Shown: piece by piece, positions 44,025-52,390 of the stretch
Numbering within the stretch: position 1 is the first letter of the stretch
How the letters are laid out: each line of letters opens with the position of its first letter
DNA from: Candidatus Aalborgicola defluviihabitans
Lineage (GTDB): Bacteria > Pseudomonadota > Gammaproteobacteria > Burkholderiales > Burkholderiaceae_C
DNA length: 64,000 nt
Reading direction: 5' to 3'
NCBI GenBank assembly: GCA_016705575.1
Contig: JADIXX010000003.1
Coordinates: forward strand, 62,001 to 126,000
The notes under the pieces: model-generated
What the model was told of the DNA's origin: nothing
Seen by the model: only the letters and a program-made list of their open reading frames with translations
The model's database searches: none
Made by a program: the position numbers and the translations under genes

Positions 44025-45944
44025 TCAAAGCGCATTCGCCGCGTCATACGCGGTTTTGGTTGCGTGCGAAATATCGGCCACGTTGCGACAGTCGCCGACC
44101 ATGACGACCTCGATGCCTCGGTTAATCAGCCCCTCACTCTCGAATGCGACTGGTCGGGCGCCGCTGGCGATTACGACGTTGTCGCAGGGTATCTTCACAA
44201 CTCTGCCGTCCTTGTCAGTGCAGATCAAATGGCCCACAGCAATTTCCAAAACCTTGTGTCCGGTGTATTGTTCTACTCCAAATTTCCTGTAGTTTTCGAG
44301 CATTGTGGGTAAGACGGTGGAGCTTAGGCCGCTTGCAATCTTTCCCTGCATTTCCACTATCGATACCTTGTAACCTTGGGCACCAAGGTGTTCCGCAGTC
44401 TCGCAACCAACGACACCGCCGCCGATTATTGCCACGCGACCGGATACGTTTTGTACCCCCGCCAGCACCTTCCAAGCATCACGCACGTTTGGCCCGTCGA
44501 CACCAGGGATCGGCGGCGTAAAGCTTGATGCCCCGACCGCCACGATCACAGCGTCGGGCGCCAAAGCCAGTACGCTTTCAGGGCTGGCTGTTTCGCCCAT
44601 GCGCAGTTCTACGCCAGCGCAGCGTACCGCATGGACAAGATCTTCTGTGGCACGGCTGATTTCGAACTTTCTCGGCGGTACGTCGGCGATATTCAACTGC
44701 CCGCCCAGCCGGGCTTCTTTCTCGAACAGCGTCACGTTGTGGCCCTTTTTGGCAGCGACCCGTGCAGCTTGAAGTCCTGCGGGGCCACCGCCAATGACCA
44801 CCACGTTCTTCGCTACCTTGGCGGGTGTGATGATGCGGGTTGCCTCAAAGCCGTTCTCGGGATTGACGACGCAGGCGATAAATCCTCGGTTCAGAATAGC
44901 GTCGACGCAGCCCTCATTGCACGAAATGCACCGAACGATGTCGCTGGCCTTTCCCGCCGCGGCCTTGTTTGTCCAGTCTGGGTCGGCCAACAGCGCACGG
45001 CCAATCCCGATCATGTCGGCCTTGCCGGATTGCAGCACACCCTCTCCCATTTCGGGGTCGATGATGCGCCCCGAGGTGCTGACTGGAATAGACACAGCCT
45101 GTTTCACCGACTTTGTGATATCTGCAAAAAAACAGTAGGGCTGAACGCCCATCGGCGGAATCGTATCTGCCATGTTGCCCGTGTGGTTTGCCTGCCCCAC
45201 ATGCAGCATATCCACGCCTGCGTCCTCAAGCCATTTCGCGAACTGCGGCGCGTCGAGCTCATCAATGCCGCCTTTGCCGCGCTCCGGCGTGACGACGGAT
45301 AATTTGTAGTCAATGATCATGCTCGGCACGGCACTTTTTAGCGCACGCACCAGCTGCAAGGCAAAACGCGTGCGGTTCTCGAGAGAGCCGCCGTATCTGT
45401 CTGTCCGCCGGTTCATCTTCGTGCTGCACAGCGCACCCACCAGCCTGTCGCCATGCACTTGGACCACGTCCACACCCGCTTTCTGCGCGCGCACCGCACA
45501 GGCACACATCTTGTCGATGATTTGCATCAGGGTGGCTTCGGTCACGTCATTCACGAAATGCTGCATGTCGTGGTGCAGTTGGGTGCGCACGTTGTCCATT
45601 TCGCCGTTGTCAAACAGCGCGTTGAGGGCATCAACATCATATTCGGGGTAAAAAATTTGCACACCGAGCTTTGAGCCATAGGTATGCACGCTGTCAGCGA
45701 GTAAGCGGAAGCTTTCGATTTGGCTATCGTCAAACAGCTTGGGGGTAGGGGCAAAGCTGCGGATCGGTGCGACATCGCCCAAAACAATGTAACCCGTGCC
45801 GCCCTTGGCAAGACGCGTGTAAAACGCTCGGCTCTGCGCGCTGATACTGCCGTCCTTGGCTTCGTACCCTGTAGTGAGCGGAGGGAACATGACGCGGTTC
45901 TTAAAGGTGACACCGCCGATGCTGATCGATTCCAATAATTTCAT
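44025..45944 (-). CDS. Old-yellow-enzyme/2,4-dienoyl-CoA-reductase-type flavin oxidoreductase
   Basis: This 639-aa multi-cofactor enzyme has an FMN TIM barrel at residues 1-340 (VMFPPLTTGYEAKDG; VHGDRLVGALCSTKMNRRTD; RYGGSLENRTRF). It is followed by the 4Fe-4S cysteines in CISCNEGCVDAILNRGFIAC, an FAD Rossmann motif (VVVIGGGPAGLQAARVAAKKG) and an NADH motif (VAIIGGGVVGCETAEHLGAQG). This is the layout of FadH, trimethylamine dehydrogenase relatives and clostridial enoate/BaiCD reductases, which reduce activated C=C bonds. Base composition and codon choice look less GC-rich than the neighbours, and decayed genes lie on both sides, which points to horizontal acquisition. The substrate is unknown. 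Confidence 0.9.
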   Translation of the reverse strand: MKLLESISIGGVTFKNRVMFPPLTTGYEAKDGSISAQSRAFYTRLAKGGTGYIVLGDVAPIRSFAPTPKLFDDSQIESFRLLADSVHTYGSKLGVQIFYPEYDVDALNALFDNGEMDNVRTQLHHDMQHFVNDVTEATLMQIIDKMCACAVRAQKAGVDVVQVHGDRLVGALCSTKMNRRTDRYGGSLENRTRFALQLVRALKSAVPSMIIDYKLSVVTPERGKGGIDELDAPQFAKWLEDAGVDMLHVGQANHTGNMADTIPPMGVQPYCFFADITKSVKQAVSIPVSTSGRIIDPEMGEGVLQSGKADMIGIGRALLADPDWTNKAAAGKASDIVRCISCNEGCVDAILNRGFIACVVNPENGFEATRIITPAKVAKNVVVIGGGPAGLQAARVAAKKGHNVTLFEKEARLGGQLNIADVPPRKFEISRATEDLVHAVRCAGVELRMGETASPESVLALAPDAVIVAVGASSFTPPIPGVDGPNVRDAWKVLAGVQNVSGRVAIIGGGVVGCETAEHLGAQGYKVSIVEMQGKIASGLSSTVLPTMLENYRKFGVEQYTGHKVLEIAVGHLICTDKDGRVVKIPCDNVVIASGARPVAFESEGLINRGIEVVMVGDCRNVADISHATKTAYDAANAL

Positions 45945-46048
45945 TGCGATTTATTAGGTGGTTAGCTTGAAAAGAACAGAACCTAGATTGTGGCGACACT
46001 TGCTTTCAATTACTGAAATTTTCGCCCGGGCGAGATCTAATTCAATTT

Positions 46049-46091
46049 GCAGACAACCTCACCTTAGCAAAGCGAAGGTGAGGTTGTCTGC
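46049..46091. repeat. Perfect 17-bp inverted repeat upstream of the OYE-type gene
   Basis: gcagacaacctcacctt, loop agcaaagcg, then aaggtgaggttgtctgc. The stem is perfect with a 9-nt loop and lies 105 bp upstream of the oxidoreductase ATG. There is no T-tract. It could be an operator, a structured 5' leader or a mobile-element trace. The remaining spacer from 45945 to 46390 shows no gene. Confidence 0.7.
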
Positions 46092-46390
46092 CGCTCCTGT
46101 TCGATGCTCCGCTACAACGTGGCCAGATCCTTTACCACGGACGAGTTGCCCACAACAGCGACTTTCGAGCGAGCACGCTAATGCTAGTTCCTAGCGTGAT
46201 GTGGGTACTGATCACTTCGGTCCGAGCAGCTGTTTGCTGCCTATCAGGGACGGTCAACTGCGCCAATCGCTACCAAAATACACGCCGGTTAGCTCTCATT
46301 CGCGGGCGTCAGCGACTGGCCCATAACCGTCTCAATGCTAACCCATGCACCTGCCCGGGGAGCAGTTGCTAGTACACACCTCAAACCATC

Positions 46391-46548
46391 GCCCCGATGC
46401 GCCGACAATCCCGCCACCGCCAACGTCAGATTCCCCACCGCGCGCGTGGCGTCGCAACAGGCAAACACGTTTGGCACGCTGGTCGCCTTGCCTTCGTCCA
46501 CATGGCCGCAGTAGACTTGCCGCCTGCCGGATAGGGCTGTGATGAACG
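46391..46548 (-). pseudogene. Remnant of a thioredoxin-reductase-like NAD(P)/FAD oxidoreductase
   Basis: The minus strand encodes KATSVPNVFACCDATRAVGN and LTLAVA, the C-terminal FAD motif of TrxR-like proteins (normally VPGVFACGDAARAxGNVALAV), with Cys in place of the usual Gly in ACGD. Sequence on either side is not alignable to the family. Only about 50 residues remain. Confidence 0.65.
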
Positions 46549-46566
46549 ACGCGCTATTTCCGCTGA

Positions 46567-46624
46567 TTGCTACTAAATAGATAGTGGCATACGTATATTA
46601 CACGAGGGCTAGCGACCTATTTTC
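46567..46624 (+). repeat. Dispersed repeat, copy 7
   Basis: tgctactaaatagatagtgg, catacgtatatta and cacgagggctagcgacc. It ends 24 bp before the MOSC gene. Confidence 0.8.
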
Positions 46625-46648
46625 CATATACCAACTGCCCATCCTCCT

Positions 46649-47542
46649 ATGAGCACCACCCCAACCCCCACCCAACCCCACATCGCCCGCCTGTTCATCT
46701 ACCCGATCAAGTCGTGCGCGGGCATCGAGCTGCCACAGGCCCGCTTGACCGAAACCGGCTTGTTGCACGACCGCTGGTTCATGCTGGTCGACGCGCAGGG
46801 GCGCTTTGTGAGCCAGCGCGAGCTGGCCCGCATGGCGCTGATCCACCCCGAGATCGAGGGCGCACAACTGCGGGTGCGCGCGCCGGGCATGGCTGATCTG
46901 GTGCTGCCCTTTGATGCGCCTGCCGACGAGGCGGCCACCGTGCTGCCCGTGCAACTGTGGGCGCACAACATGCCCGCACTGGATGTGGGTGCACAGGCTG
47001 CGGCGTGGTTCAGTCGCTTTTTAGGGCAAGCCGGGCTTCGCCTGGTTCGCTTCGACCCCACGCACCGGCGGGCGTCTGACACACATTGGACGGGCGACGA
47101 AACGGCCTTGAATTTGTTCAGCGATGGCTTCCCGCTGCTGGTGCTCAGCCAAGCCGCGTTGGATGGCCTGAACCGGCGCTTGCTGGCCCAGGGCTTGCCA
47201 GAGGCGCAGTTACAACGCTTTCGCCCCAACATCGTCATCGACGGTGTGACCGAGCATGAAGAAGACCTGGCGGCCGAACTGCTGCTGTTGCCCGACGGGG
47301 GTGGCGATGATGAAACGATCCGCCTGCGCATGGTCAAACCCTGCCCGCGCTGCCCGATCCCCAACATCAACCCCGGCACCGCGCAAAGCACGCCGCACGT
47401 GATCGACTGCCTGGGCACCTACCGGCAAGATGCGCGGGTGAATGGTGCGGTGAGCTTCGGCATGAACGCCATTATTTTGGCGGGCCTGGGCACTACGTTG
47501 CGCGTAGGCCAGCCGCTGGAACTGGACTACGGGTTTGAGTAG
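46649..47542 (+). CDS. MOSC-domain protein (YcbX/mARC type)
   Basis: This 297-aa protein has an N-terminal MOSC_N beta-barrel (IARLFIYPIKSCAGIELPQA; DRWFMLVDAQGRFVSQRE) and a C-terminal MOSC domain (residues about 150-295). The molybdopterin-ligand cysteine region MVKPCPRCPIPNINPGT is visible. Relatives (YcbX, mARC) reduce N-hydroxylated compounds using Moco with electrons from a reductase. No 2Fe-2S ferredoxin domain is fused here, unlike E. coli YcbX. The ferredoxin-reductase-like fusion 155 bp downstream on the other strand is a conceivable electron donor, without direct evidence. Confidence 0.9.
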   Translation: MSTTPTPTQPHIARLFIYPIKSCAGIELPQARLTETGLLHDRWFMLVDAQGRFVSQRELARMALIHPEIEGAQLRVRAPGMADLVLPFDAPADEAATVLPVQLWAHNMPALDVGAQAAAWFSRFLGQAGLRLVRFDPTHRRASDTHWTGDETALNLFSDGFPLLVLSQAALDGLNRRLLAQGLPEAQLQRFRPNIVIDGVTEHEEDLAAELLLLPDGGGDDETIRLRMVKPCPRCPIPNINPGTAQSTPHVIDCLGTYRQDARVNGAVSFGMNAIILAGLGTTLRVGQPLELDYGFE

Positions 47543-47551
47543 TTTAGAGTT

Positions 47552-47612
47552 ATCTACTATTAAATAGATAGCTGCTTACGTATATTCGACGAGGGCTAGA
47601 GGCGCATTTTTC
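47552..47612 (+). repeat. Dispersed repeat, copy 8 (closest to consensus)
   Basis: tctactattaaatagatagc, tgcttacgtatattcg and acgagggctagaggcgc. It begins 10 bp after the MOSC stop codon. Confidence 0.8.
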
Positions 47613-47696
47613 TTACAACTCTGTTCTTGGCGACCATAACTCAGGGAACAGCACCACGTCCAGCATCTTGCGCAGGTAGCTCAACCCCCAAGCGCC

Positions 47697-49952
47697 TCAG
47701 TAGACTTCAACCAGAATGTTCTTTGCGCCACGCCGCTCCAGCAGCGCACGGGCGTCGGCGACCATGGCTGCAGATCCGCAAAGGTAAAAATCGGTCTCGT
47801 TCGAGTCAAATTCCAGGCGCGCCAATGCGTCGGTCACACGGCCTTGCATGCCACCCCGGGGCGGGTCTTCGCGACTGACACAGGGCGTCACGCGGGCGGG
47901 CATGGGTGTGAGTTGGCGGGTGATGTTATCGGCGTTTACGCGGCAGCCGAACAGCAGCTCTGCCTGATCGAGCTTGCCCATCGCTTGGAGTGCCCCGAAC
48001 ATCGGAAGAAAGGGTGCCAGGCCGGTGCCGGTGGCGACGAACACTTTACGGCGTGCGTTGTCCAGCAAGGTGAACTGCCCCAATGGCAGTTCCAACTCGG
48101 TGGCTGCGGATACGGTCGCCGTAGCCACAAATTGCGATCCGATGCCGCCGGTGCGTGTGCTGATCAAAAAACGCACAGAGCGGCCGTCCACCCCGGCAAT
48201 GGAGTAGTCACGCCATTCCCCGTCACCCACACGCAGGCGGGCGAACTGGCCGGGTGCGTAGTCGTCTACTGGCTGATTCAACTCGAAATCGAGTCGCCAG
48301 ATAGTCTCGGTGAGTTGCTCTTTGTAACGCAGCACCGCGCTCTTCTTCTCTGACGGGCGCACCCCGTTTGATGCGGTTTTGACACCGGCTCGCATGGCTG
48401 TCTTGATCATCGAAAGCCCGTTCGACCCCAGCACTTGGCACGCCGCACCGACGCCACCCATCATGGCCCCCACAACACCCAGACTGGCCGCGTCGGAGCC
48501 CGACAGGTAGAGGCCTTCGATGGGCGTGCGGGTGCCCGGCAGGTTGCTTTTGAAACGTTCGGGCGATGCGGCCAGTCCGTAAAAGTGACCCCCGGGATGG
48601 GATGTGTAGTGCTCTATCGTCAGCGGTGTGGACAGTTCGCTGTATTCGACCAAATCCGTGAGACCGGGGATGGCGGTCTCGGCGAGTTTCAGAAGGCCGT
48701 CGCCGATGCGTTGCTTCAGTGCAGAATAGTCCGCGCCCCGATTGCCCATAGGTTGATCACGCCATGCGGCAAAGGCGCTTTCATCGGCAAAGCTGATGAT
48801 CTCGGCCGTATGAAAACGCGTCTCGCCCGATTTCAGGGACGGAAAAGACACATACACCATGCGGGGTTGGCCCTGGAACAGGCGCTGGCTGCCAACGTCC
48901 GTTTGGTCGTGGTTGGTACTGGTGAATATCCAGTAGTTTTCGCCTTTCACGCCAATCGATGCGGCCGTGGTTTTGAGGCGCAGGTAGAGGGTGACCGCCG
49001 AGGTGCCCGTTCCCAGGCGTTCCATCAGCGCGCGGATCGGTGCGGTTTTGGCTCCAATGGGGCCGTCGGTGGGTAGCAGGCGGGTGTAAGTGAGTGGGGC
49101 TCCCACGTTCGAAATCACCACGGGTGCGCGGTGGATGACGGTGCGCGGCGTCGGACCGCGATGGTCAATGACCTTCACGCCAACGGCACGGCCGCCTTCC
49201 AGCAGGATTTCGGTCACTTCCTGGCCGACCCGGATGGCACCACCGGCGCGTTCAATGCCTTTTTCAAAGGTCCGTGCGATGCGACCGCTGCCGCCTTCAG
49301 GGAACCAGGCACCATACAGGTAGTGCGAGACGATCAGCGCGTGCACGGCAAAGGCACTCTGCGCTGGCGGCAGGCCGTAGTCGCCCCACTGGCTGGCCAG
49401 CAACGCGCGCAATTCGGGTGATCGAAAGCGGCGCTCCAGGTAGGCCTTGGTGGTCTGTTTGGCCTTGCGGCCTGTCACGCGCTGCAGGGCGCGCAGCAAG
49501 AGGTCAACCACGTTCGGCACCATGCCTCGCGCGGCGCCGCGCACCGTCCATTTCTCGACTTCACGGATGTCCTCGAAGTAGCGGCGGATGGCGGCTTCCT
49601 CGTCGGGGTAGCGGTCGATGAGTCGCTGCGCATAGACTTTGGGGTCGGAAGGTACGGCGAAATCGATCCCCGGGTAGACAAAGCGCTCAAAGTCATCGGT
49701 GACGCGGTTCCATTTCAATTCCCCGCCGGAGAGGTAATCAAAAAAAGCCCGCGAGCGTGATTTTTCTCCCACGCGACCGATGTAGTGCAAGCCCACGTCC
49801 CACGATGCGCCATCGCGACGAAACACATGCGTCTGCCCGCCAGGCTCGGTGTGTTTTTCAAGCACCAGCACTTTTTTGTCGGCCACACCGGCCAGCAGTC
49901 CCGCTGCGCTCATGCCGCCGATGCCCGAACCGATCACGATTACGTCATACAT
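47697..49952 (-). CDS. Fusion of a CrtI/retinol-saturase-like FAD enzyme with a ferredoxin-reductase domain
   Basis: This 751-aa protein has two enzymes in one chain. Residues 1 to about 510 are a phytoene-desaturase/retinol-saturase-like amine-oxidoreductase: VIVIGSGIGGMSAAGLLAG at the start, then GASWDVGLHYIGRVG, with C-terminal GLYLSGSDAASLGVVGAMMGG. Residues about 540-751 are a flavodoxin/ferredoxin-NADP reductase module: RLRVGDGEWRDYSIAG (FAD), FVATGTGLAPFLPMFGAL (pyridine nucleotide) and YLCGSAAMVADARALLERRG. A saturase fed directly by NAD(P)H through its own reductase is a sensible reading; the substrate is unknown. It is divergent from a TetR gene across a palindromic spacer. A decayed copy of its reductase part lies at 39998-40226. 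Confidence 0.9.
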   Translation of the reverse strand: MYDVIVIGSGIGGMSAAGLLAGVADKKVLVLEKHTEPGGQTHVFRRDGASWDVGLHYIGRVGEKSRSRAFFDYLSGGELKWNRVTDDFERFVYPGIDFAVPSDPKVYAQRLIDRYPDEEAAIRRYFEDIREVEKWTVRGAARGMVPNVVDLLLRALQRVTGRKAKQTTKAYLERRFRSPELRALLASQWGDYGLPPAQSAFAVHALIVSHYLYGAWFPEGGSGRIARTFEKGIERAGGAIRVGQEVTEILLEGGRAVGVKVIDHRGPTPRTVIHRAPVVISNVGAPLTYTRLLPTDGPIGAKTAPIRALMERLGTGTSAVTLYLRLKTTAASIGVKGENYWIFTSTNHDQTDVGSQRLFQGQPRMVYVSFPSLKSGETRFHTAEIISFADESAFAAWRDQPMGNRGADYSALKQRIGDGLLKLAETAIPGLTDLVEYSELSTPLTIEHYTSHPGGHFYGLAASPERFKSNLPGTRTPIEGLYLSGSDAASLGVVGAMMGGVGAACQVLGSNGLSMIKTAMRAGVKTASNGVRPSEKKSAVLRYKEQLTETIWRLDFELNQPVDDYAPGQFARLRVGDGEWRDYSIAGVDGRSVRFLISTRTGGIGSQFVATATVSAATELELPLGQFTLLDNARRKVFVATGTGLAPFLPMFGALQAMGKLDQAELLFGCRVNADNITRQLTPMPARVTPCVSREDPPRGGMQGRVTDALARLEFDSNETDFYLCGSAAMVADARALLERRGAKNILVEVY

Positions 49953-49966
49953 GGTGTTCCTTCAAT

Positions 49967-50010
49967 TAGACAGTGTCTAGTCGATGGTAAAGACTCAACC
50001 AGACAGTGTC
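49967..50010. promoter_or_regulatory. Two TetR-type operator palindromes between the fusion gene and tetR
   Basis: tagacagtgtcta at 49967-49979 is a perfect 13-bp palindrome. agacagtgtc at 50001-50010 repeats its core with centres 33 bp apart, about three helical turns. They sit in the 82-bp divergent spacer and very likely bind the adjacent TetR protein. Confidence 0.75.
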
Positions 50011-50034
50011 AAGTGCAGCACGCATAATGGCGGC

Positions 50035-50682
50035 ATGAACGCCTGCTTGCCACCACCTCCACCAGCCGAAATCCCCGCTGAGTCAGCGGCCGATGCGCCG
50101 CGTGACCTGCGTCAAATCGTGCTTGCGACCGCCCGCGCCCTGCTGGACGAACAGGGAGTGACCGGACTCAGCATGCGCGAAGTGGCGCGTCGCGCCGGGG
50201 TTACGCACCAGGCGCCCTACCACCACTTTGGTGATCGGGAATCCATTTTGGCTGCGTTGCTGGTGCAGGGATTTGACGAACTGGCCACACGGATGCAAAC
50301 CGCCCTGGCGCGCAGTGTGGCGTGTGGCGGACGCGCCATGATGCTGGCCGCCGCCGATGCCTACGTCGGTTTTGCCCTGGCCAACCCGGGTGTTTTTGGC
50401 GTCATGTTTCGCCGTGAGATTTGCAACCCAATCCGCTTTCCCGAGGTGCGACACGCCGGTGCGCGGGCACACCATGAGCTGGAGCGTCTGGTGCAGGAAA
50501 TTCACGGACCGGCGGCCGACGCTGCGCTGACGAGCATCTACTGGGCGCACGCCCACGGTCTGGCCTGCCTGATGATTGACGGGCCGCTTTCATTGCAAAT
50601 GACAGATGAAGCGCAACGCGACGCACATCTGCAGGCCGTGGGAAACCAGTTCGCGAAAGCCATGCTGTCACTGGTTCAATAA
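50035..50682 (+). CDS. TetR/AcrR-family repressor
   Basis: This 215-aa protein has the TetR HTH at about residues 20-66 (DLRQIVLATARALLDEQGVT, GLSMREVARRAGVTHQAPYH, HHFGDRESILAALL), with a C-terminal domain of the WHG type. I chose ATG 50035 over an in-frame GTG-like start 51 bp upstream, because the upstream residues overlap the operator site and are not family-like. It is divergent from the desaturase-reductase fusion and probably represses both through the palindromes at 49967 and 50001. Confidence 0.92.
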   Translation: MNACLPPPPPAEIPAESAADAPRDLRQIVLATARALLDEQGVTGLSMREVARRAGVTHQAPYHHFGDRESILAALLVQGFDELATRMQTALARSVACGGRAMMLAAADAYVGFALANPGVFGVMFRREICNPIRFPEVRHAGARAHHELERLVQEIHGPAADAALTSIYWAHAHGLACLMIDGPLSLQMTDEAQRDAHLQAVGNQFAKAMLSLVQ

Positions 50683-50720
50683 CTTCGGTCCCCCGACGCC
50701 TGAATTTCAGCCGCTATGAC

Positions 50721-50750
50721 ACAAAAGGGCATTTTTCAATGCCCTTTTGT
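50721..50750. terminator. Bidirectional intrinsic terminator between tetR and mmsA
   Basis: acaaaagggcat, loop ttttca, atgcccttttgt form a perfect 12-bp stem with T-tracts in both directions, placed between two convergent stop codons. Confidence 0.9.
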
Positions 50751-50764
50751 TTTCACTCAGTTGT

Positions 50765-52279
50765 CTAGCGGCTGCTCGGAAAACTAAACACTGCCCCTTC
50801 GCGCACACCCGCGCTGGGCCAGCGCTGTGTAATCGTCTTGCGCTTGGTGTAGAAGCGAACAGCGTCAGGCCCATAGGCGTGCAGGTCGCCAAACAGGCTG
50901 CGCTTCCAGCCGCCAAACGAGTGGTAAGCCACGGGCACCGGCAGTGGCACGTTCACGCCGACCATGCCGACCTGGATATGGTCGGTGAAGTAGCGGGCGG
51001 CCTCGCCATCGCGGGTGAAGATGCAGGTGCCGTTGCCGTATTCATGGGCGTCGATCAGGTCCATGGCTTCTTGCAGCGTTTTGACGCGCACTACGCCCAG
51101 TACCGGGCCAAAGATTTCTTCCTGGTAGATCACCATGCCGGGCTTCACGTTGTCAAACAGGCAAGGGCCGATAAAGTAGCCGTCTGCATGGCCGGCCACT
51201 TTGAGGCCACGGCCATCGACCACCAGCGTGGCGCCTTCTTTGACGCCTTGGTCCACGTAGCCGCGGACCTTGTCGAAGTGGGCTTTGGTGACCAGCGGGC
51301 CCATGTCCATGCCGGCGGCGGTACCGGGGCCAACCTTCATTTTGGAGATCTCGGTCTTCAGGCCGGCGAGTACTGCGTCGGCAGCCGCGTCGCCCACCGC
51401 AACCACCAGAGGAATGGCCATGCAGCGTTCGCCGCACGAGCCGTATGCAGCGCCCATCAGGGCGTTGACTGCGTTGGCAATGTCAGCGTCGGGCATGACG
51501 ACAGCGTGGTTCTTGGCGCCGCCCAGGGCCTGCACGCGCTTGCCGCGCGCGCAGCCGGTTGAATAGATGTATTCGGCAATCGGGGTGGAGCCGACAAAGC
51601 TCACGGCCTTGACGCGTGGGTCGGTCAGGAGCGTGTCTACCGCCTCCTTGTCGCCATGCACCACGTTGAGCACACCGGGTGGCAGGCCGGCTTCCAAAGC
51701 GAGCTCTGCAATACGCAACGTGCTGCTGGGGTCGCGCTCGGAAGGCTTCAGCACAAAGGTATTGCCGCAGGCCACCGCCATGGGCCACATCCACAGCGGC
51801 ACCATGGCCGGGAAATTAAATGGCGTGATGCCCGCACACACACCTAACGCCTGGAATTCGCTCCAGCTGTCAATGGCCGGGCCGACGTTTTTGCTGTGCT
51901 CGCCCTTGAGCAGCTCGGGGGCGTAACTGGCGTATTCCACGTTTTCGATGCCGCGCTGTACTTCACCAAAAGCATCACTCAAAACCTTGCCGTGCTCGGC
52001 GGTGATCATGGCGCAGATTTCTTGCGCATGTTGCTCCAGCAGCACTTTCAGGTTACCCATCACCCGTGCCCGTTTGAGCGGGGGCGTGTTGCGCCATGCC
52101 GGGAAGGCGGCCTGGGCACTGGCGATGGCTTGTTCAACCGTGGCTTTGTCGGCCAGCAACACTCGTTTTTCGGCCTTGCCGGTGGCGGGGTTGAATACCT
52201 CTTGCGATCGTGGATTCGGGTTCGCGCCCTGCGCAGATTGGCCGTCAATCAAATGGGCAATGGTGGGGAGCTGGGACAT
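50765..52279 (-). CDS. mmsA: Methylmalonate-semialdehyde dehydrogenase (CoA-acylating)
   Basis: This 504-aa aldehyde dehydrogenase converts (methyl)malonate semialdehyde plus CoA and NAD to propionyl- or acetyl-CoA and CO2. Diagnostic features are the start MSQLPTIAHLIDGQ, ITPFNFPAMVPLWMWPMA, FVGSTPIAEYIYSTG and the catalytic cysteine in YGSCGERCMAIPLVVA. It is downstream of the omega-amino acid transaminase on the same strand (111-bp gap with a dispersed repeat). Together they would carry beta-alanine to malonate semialdehyde and acetyl-CoA, which could complete the pyrimidine pathway begun at 0-3.6 kb. Valine catabolism is the alternative role. Confidence 0.94.
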   Translation of the reverse strand: MSQLPTIAHLIDGQSAQGANPNPRSQEVFNPATGKAEKRVLLADKATVEQAIASAQAAFPAWRNTPPLKRARVMGNLKVLLEQHAQEICAMITAEHGKVLSDAFGEVQRGIENVEYASYAPELLKGEHSKNVGPAIDSWSEFQALGVCAGITPFNFPAMVPLWMWPMAVACGNTFVLKPSERDPSSTLRIAELALEAGLPPGVLNVVHGDKEAVDTLLTDPRVKAVSFVGSTPIAEYIYSTGCARGKRVQALGGAKNHAVVMPDADIANAVNALMGAAYGSCGERCMAIPLVVAVGDAAADAVLAGLKTEISKMKVGPGTAAGMDMGPLVTKAHFDKVRGYVDQGVKEGATLVVDGRGLKVAGHADGYFIGPCLFDNVKPGMVIYQEEIFGPVLGVVRVKTLQEAMDLIDAHEYGNGTCIFTRDGEAARYFTDHIQVGMVGVNVPLPVPVAYHSFGGWKRSLFGDLHAYGPDAVRFYTKRKTITQRWPSAGVREGAVFSFPSSR

Positions 52280-52300
52280 GGGTTTTCCTGAAATTCTTTA

Positions 52301-52358
52301 AACAAAATGGGGCGATAGCCCTCGTCGGATATACGCAATACGCTACTAAAACAGGAGC
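52301..52358 (-). repeat. Dispersed repeat, copy 9
   Basis: The reverse copy reads gctcctgttttagtagcgta, then ttgcgtatatccgacgaggg and ctatcgcccc on the minus strand. It shares its 5' block with copy 1 at 850. It occupies the transaminase-mmsA spacer. Confidence 0.75.
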
Positions 52359-52390
52359 ATTTACGGAACCGACGCAGGGGAGTGTTGGGT

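Noticed and set aside
47627..47878. An 83-codon rightward frame at the end of the fusion gene
   Set aside because: It is antisense to the conserved reductase C-terminus and has no family resemblance.
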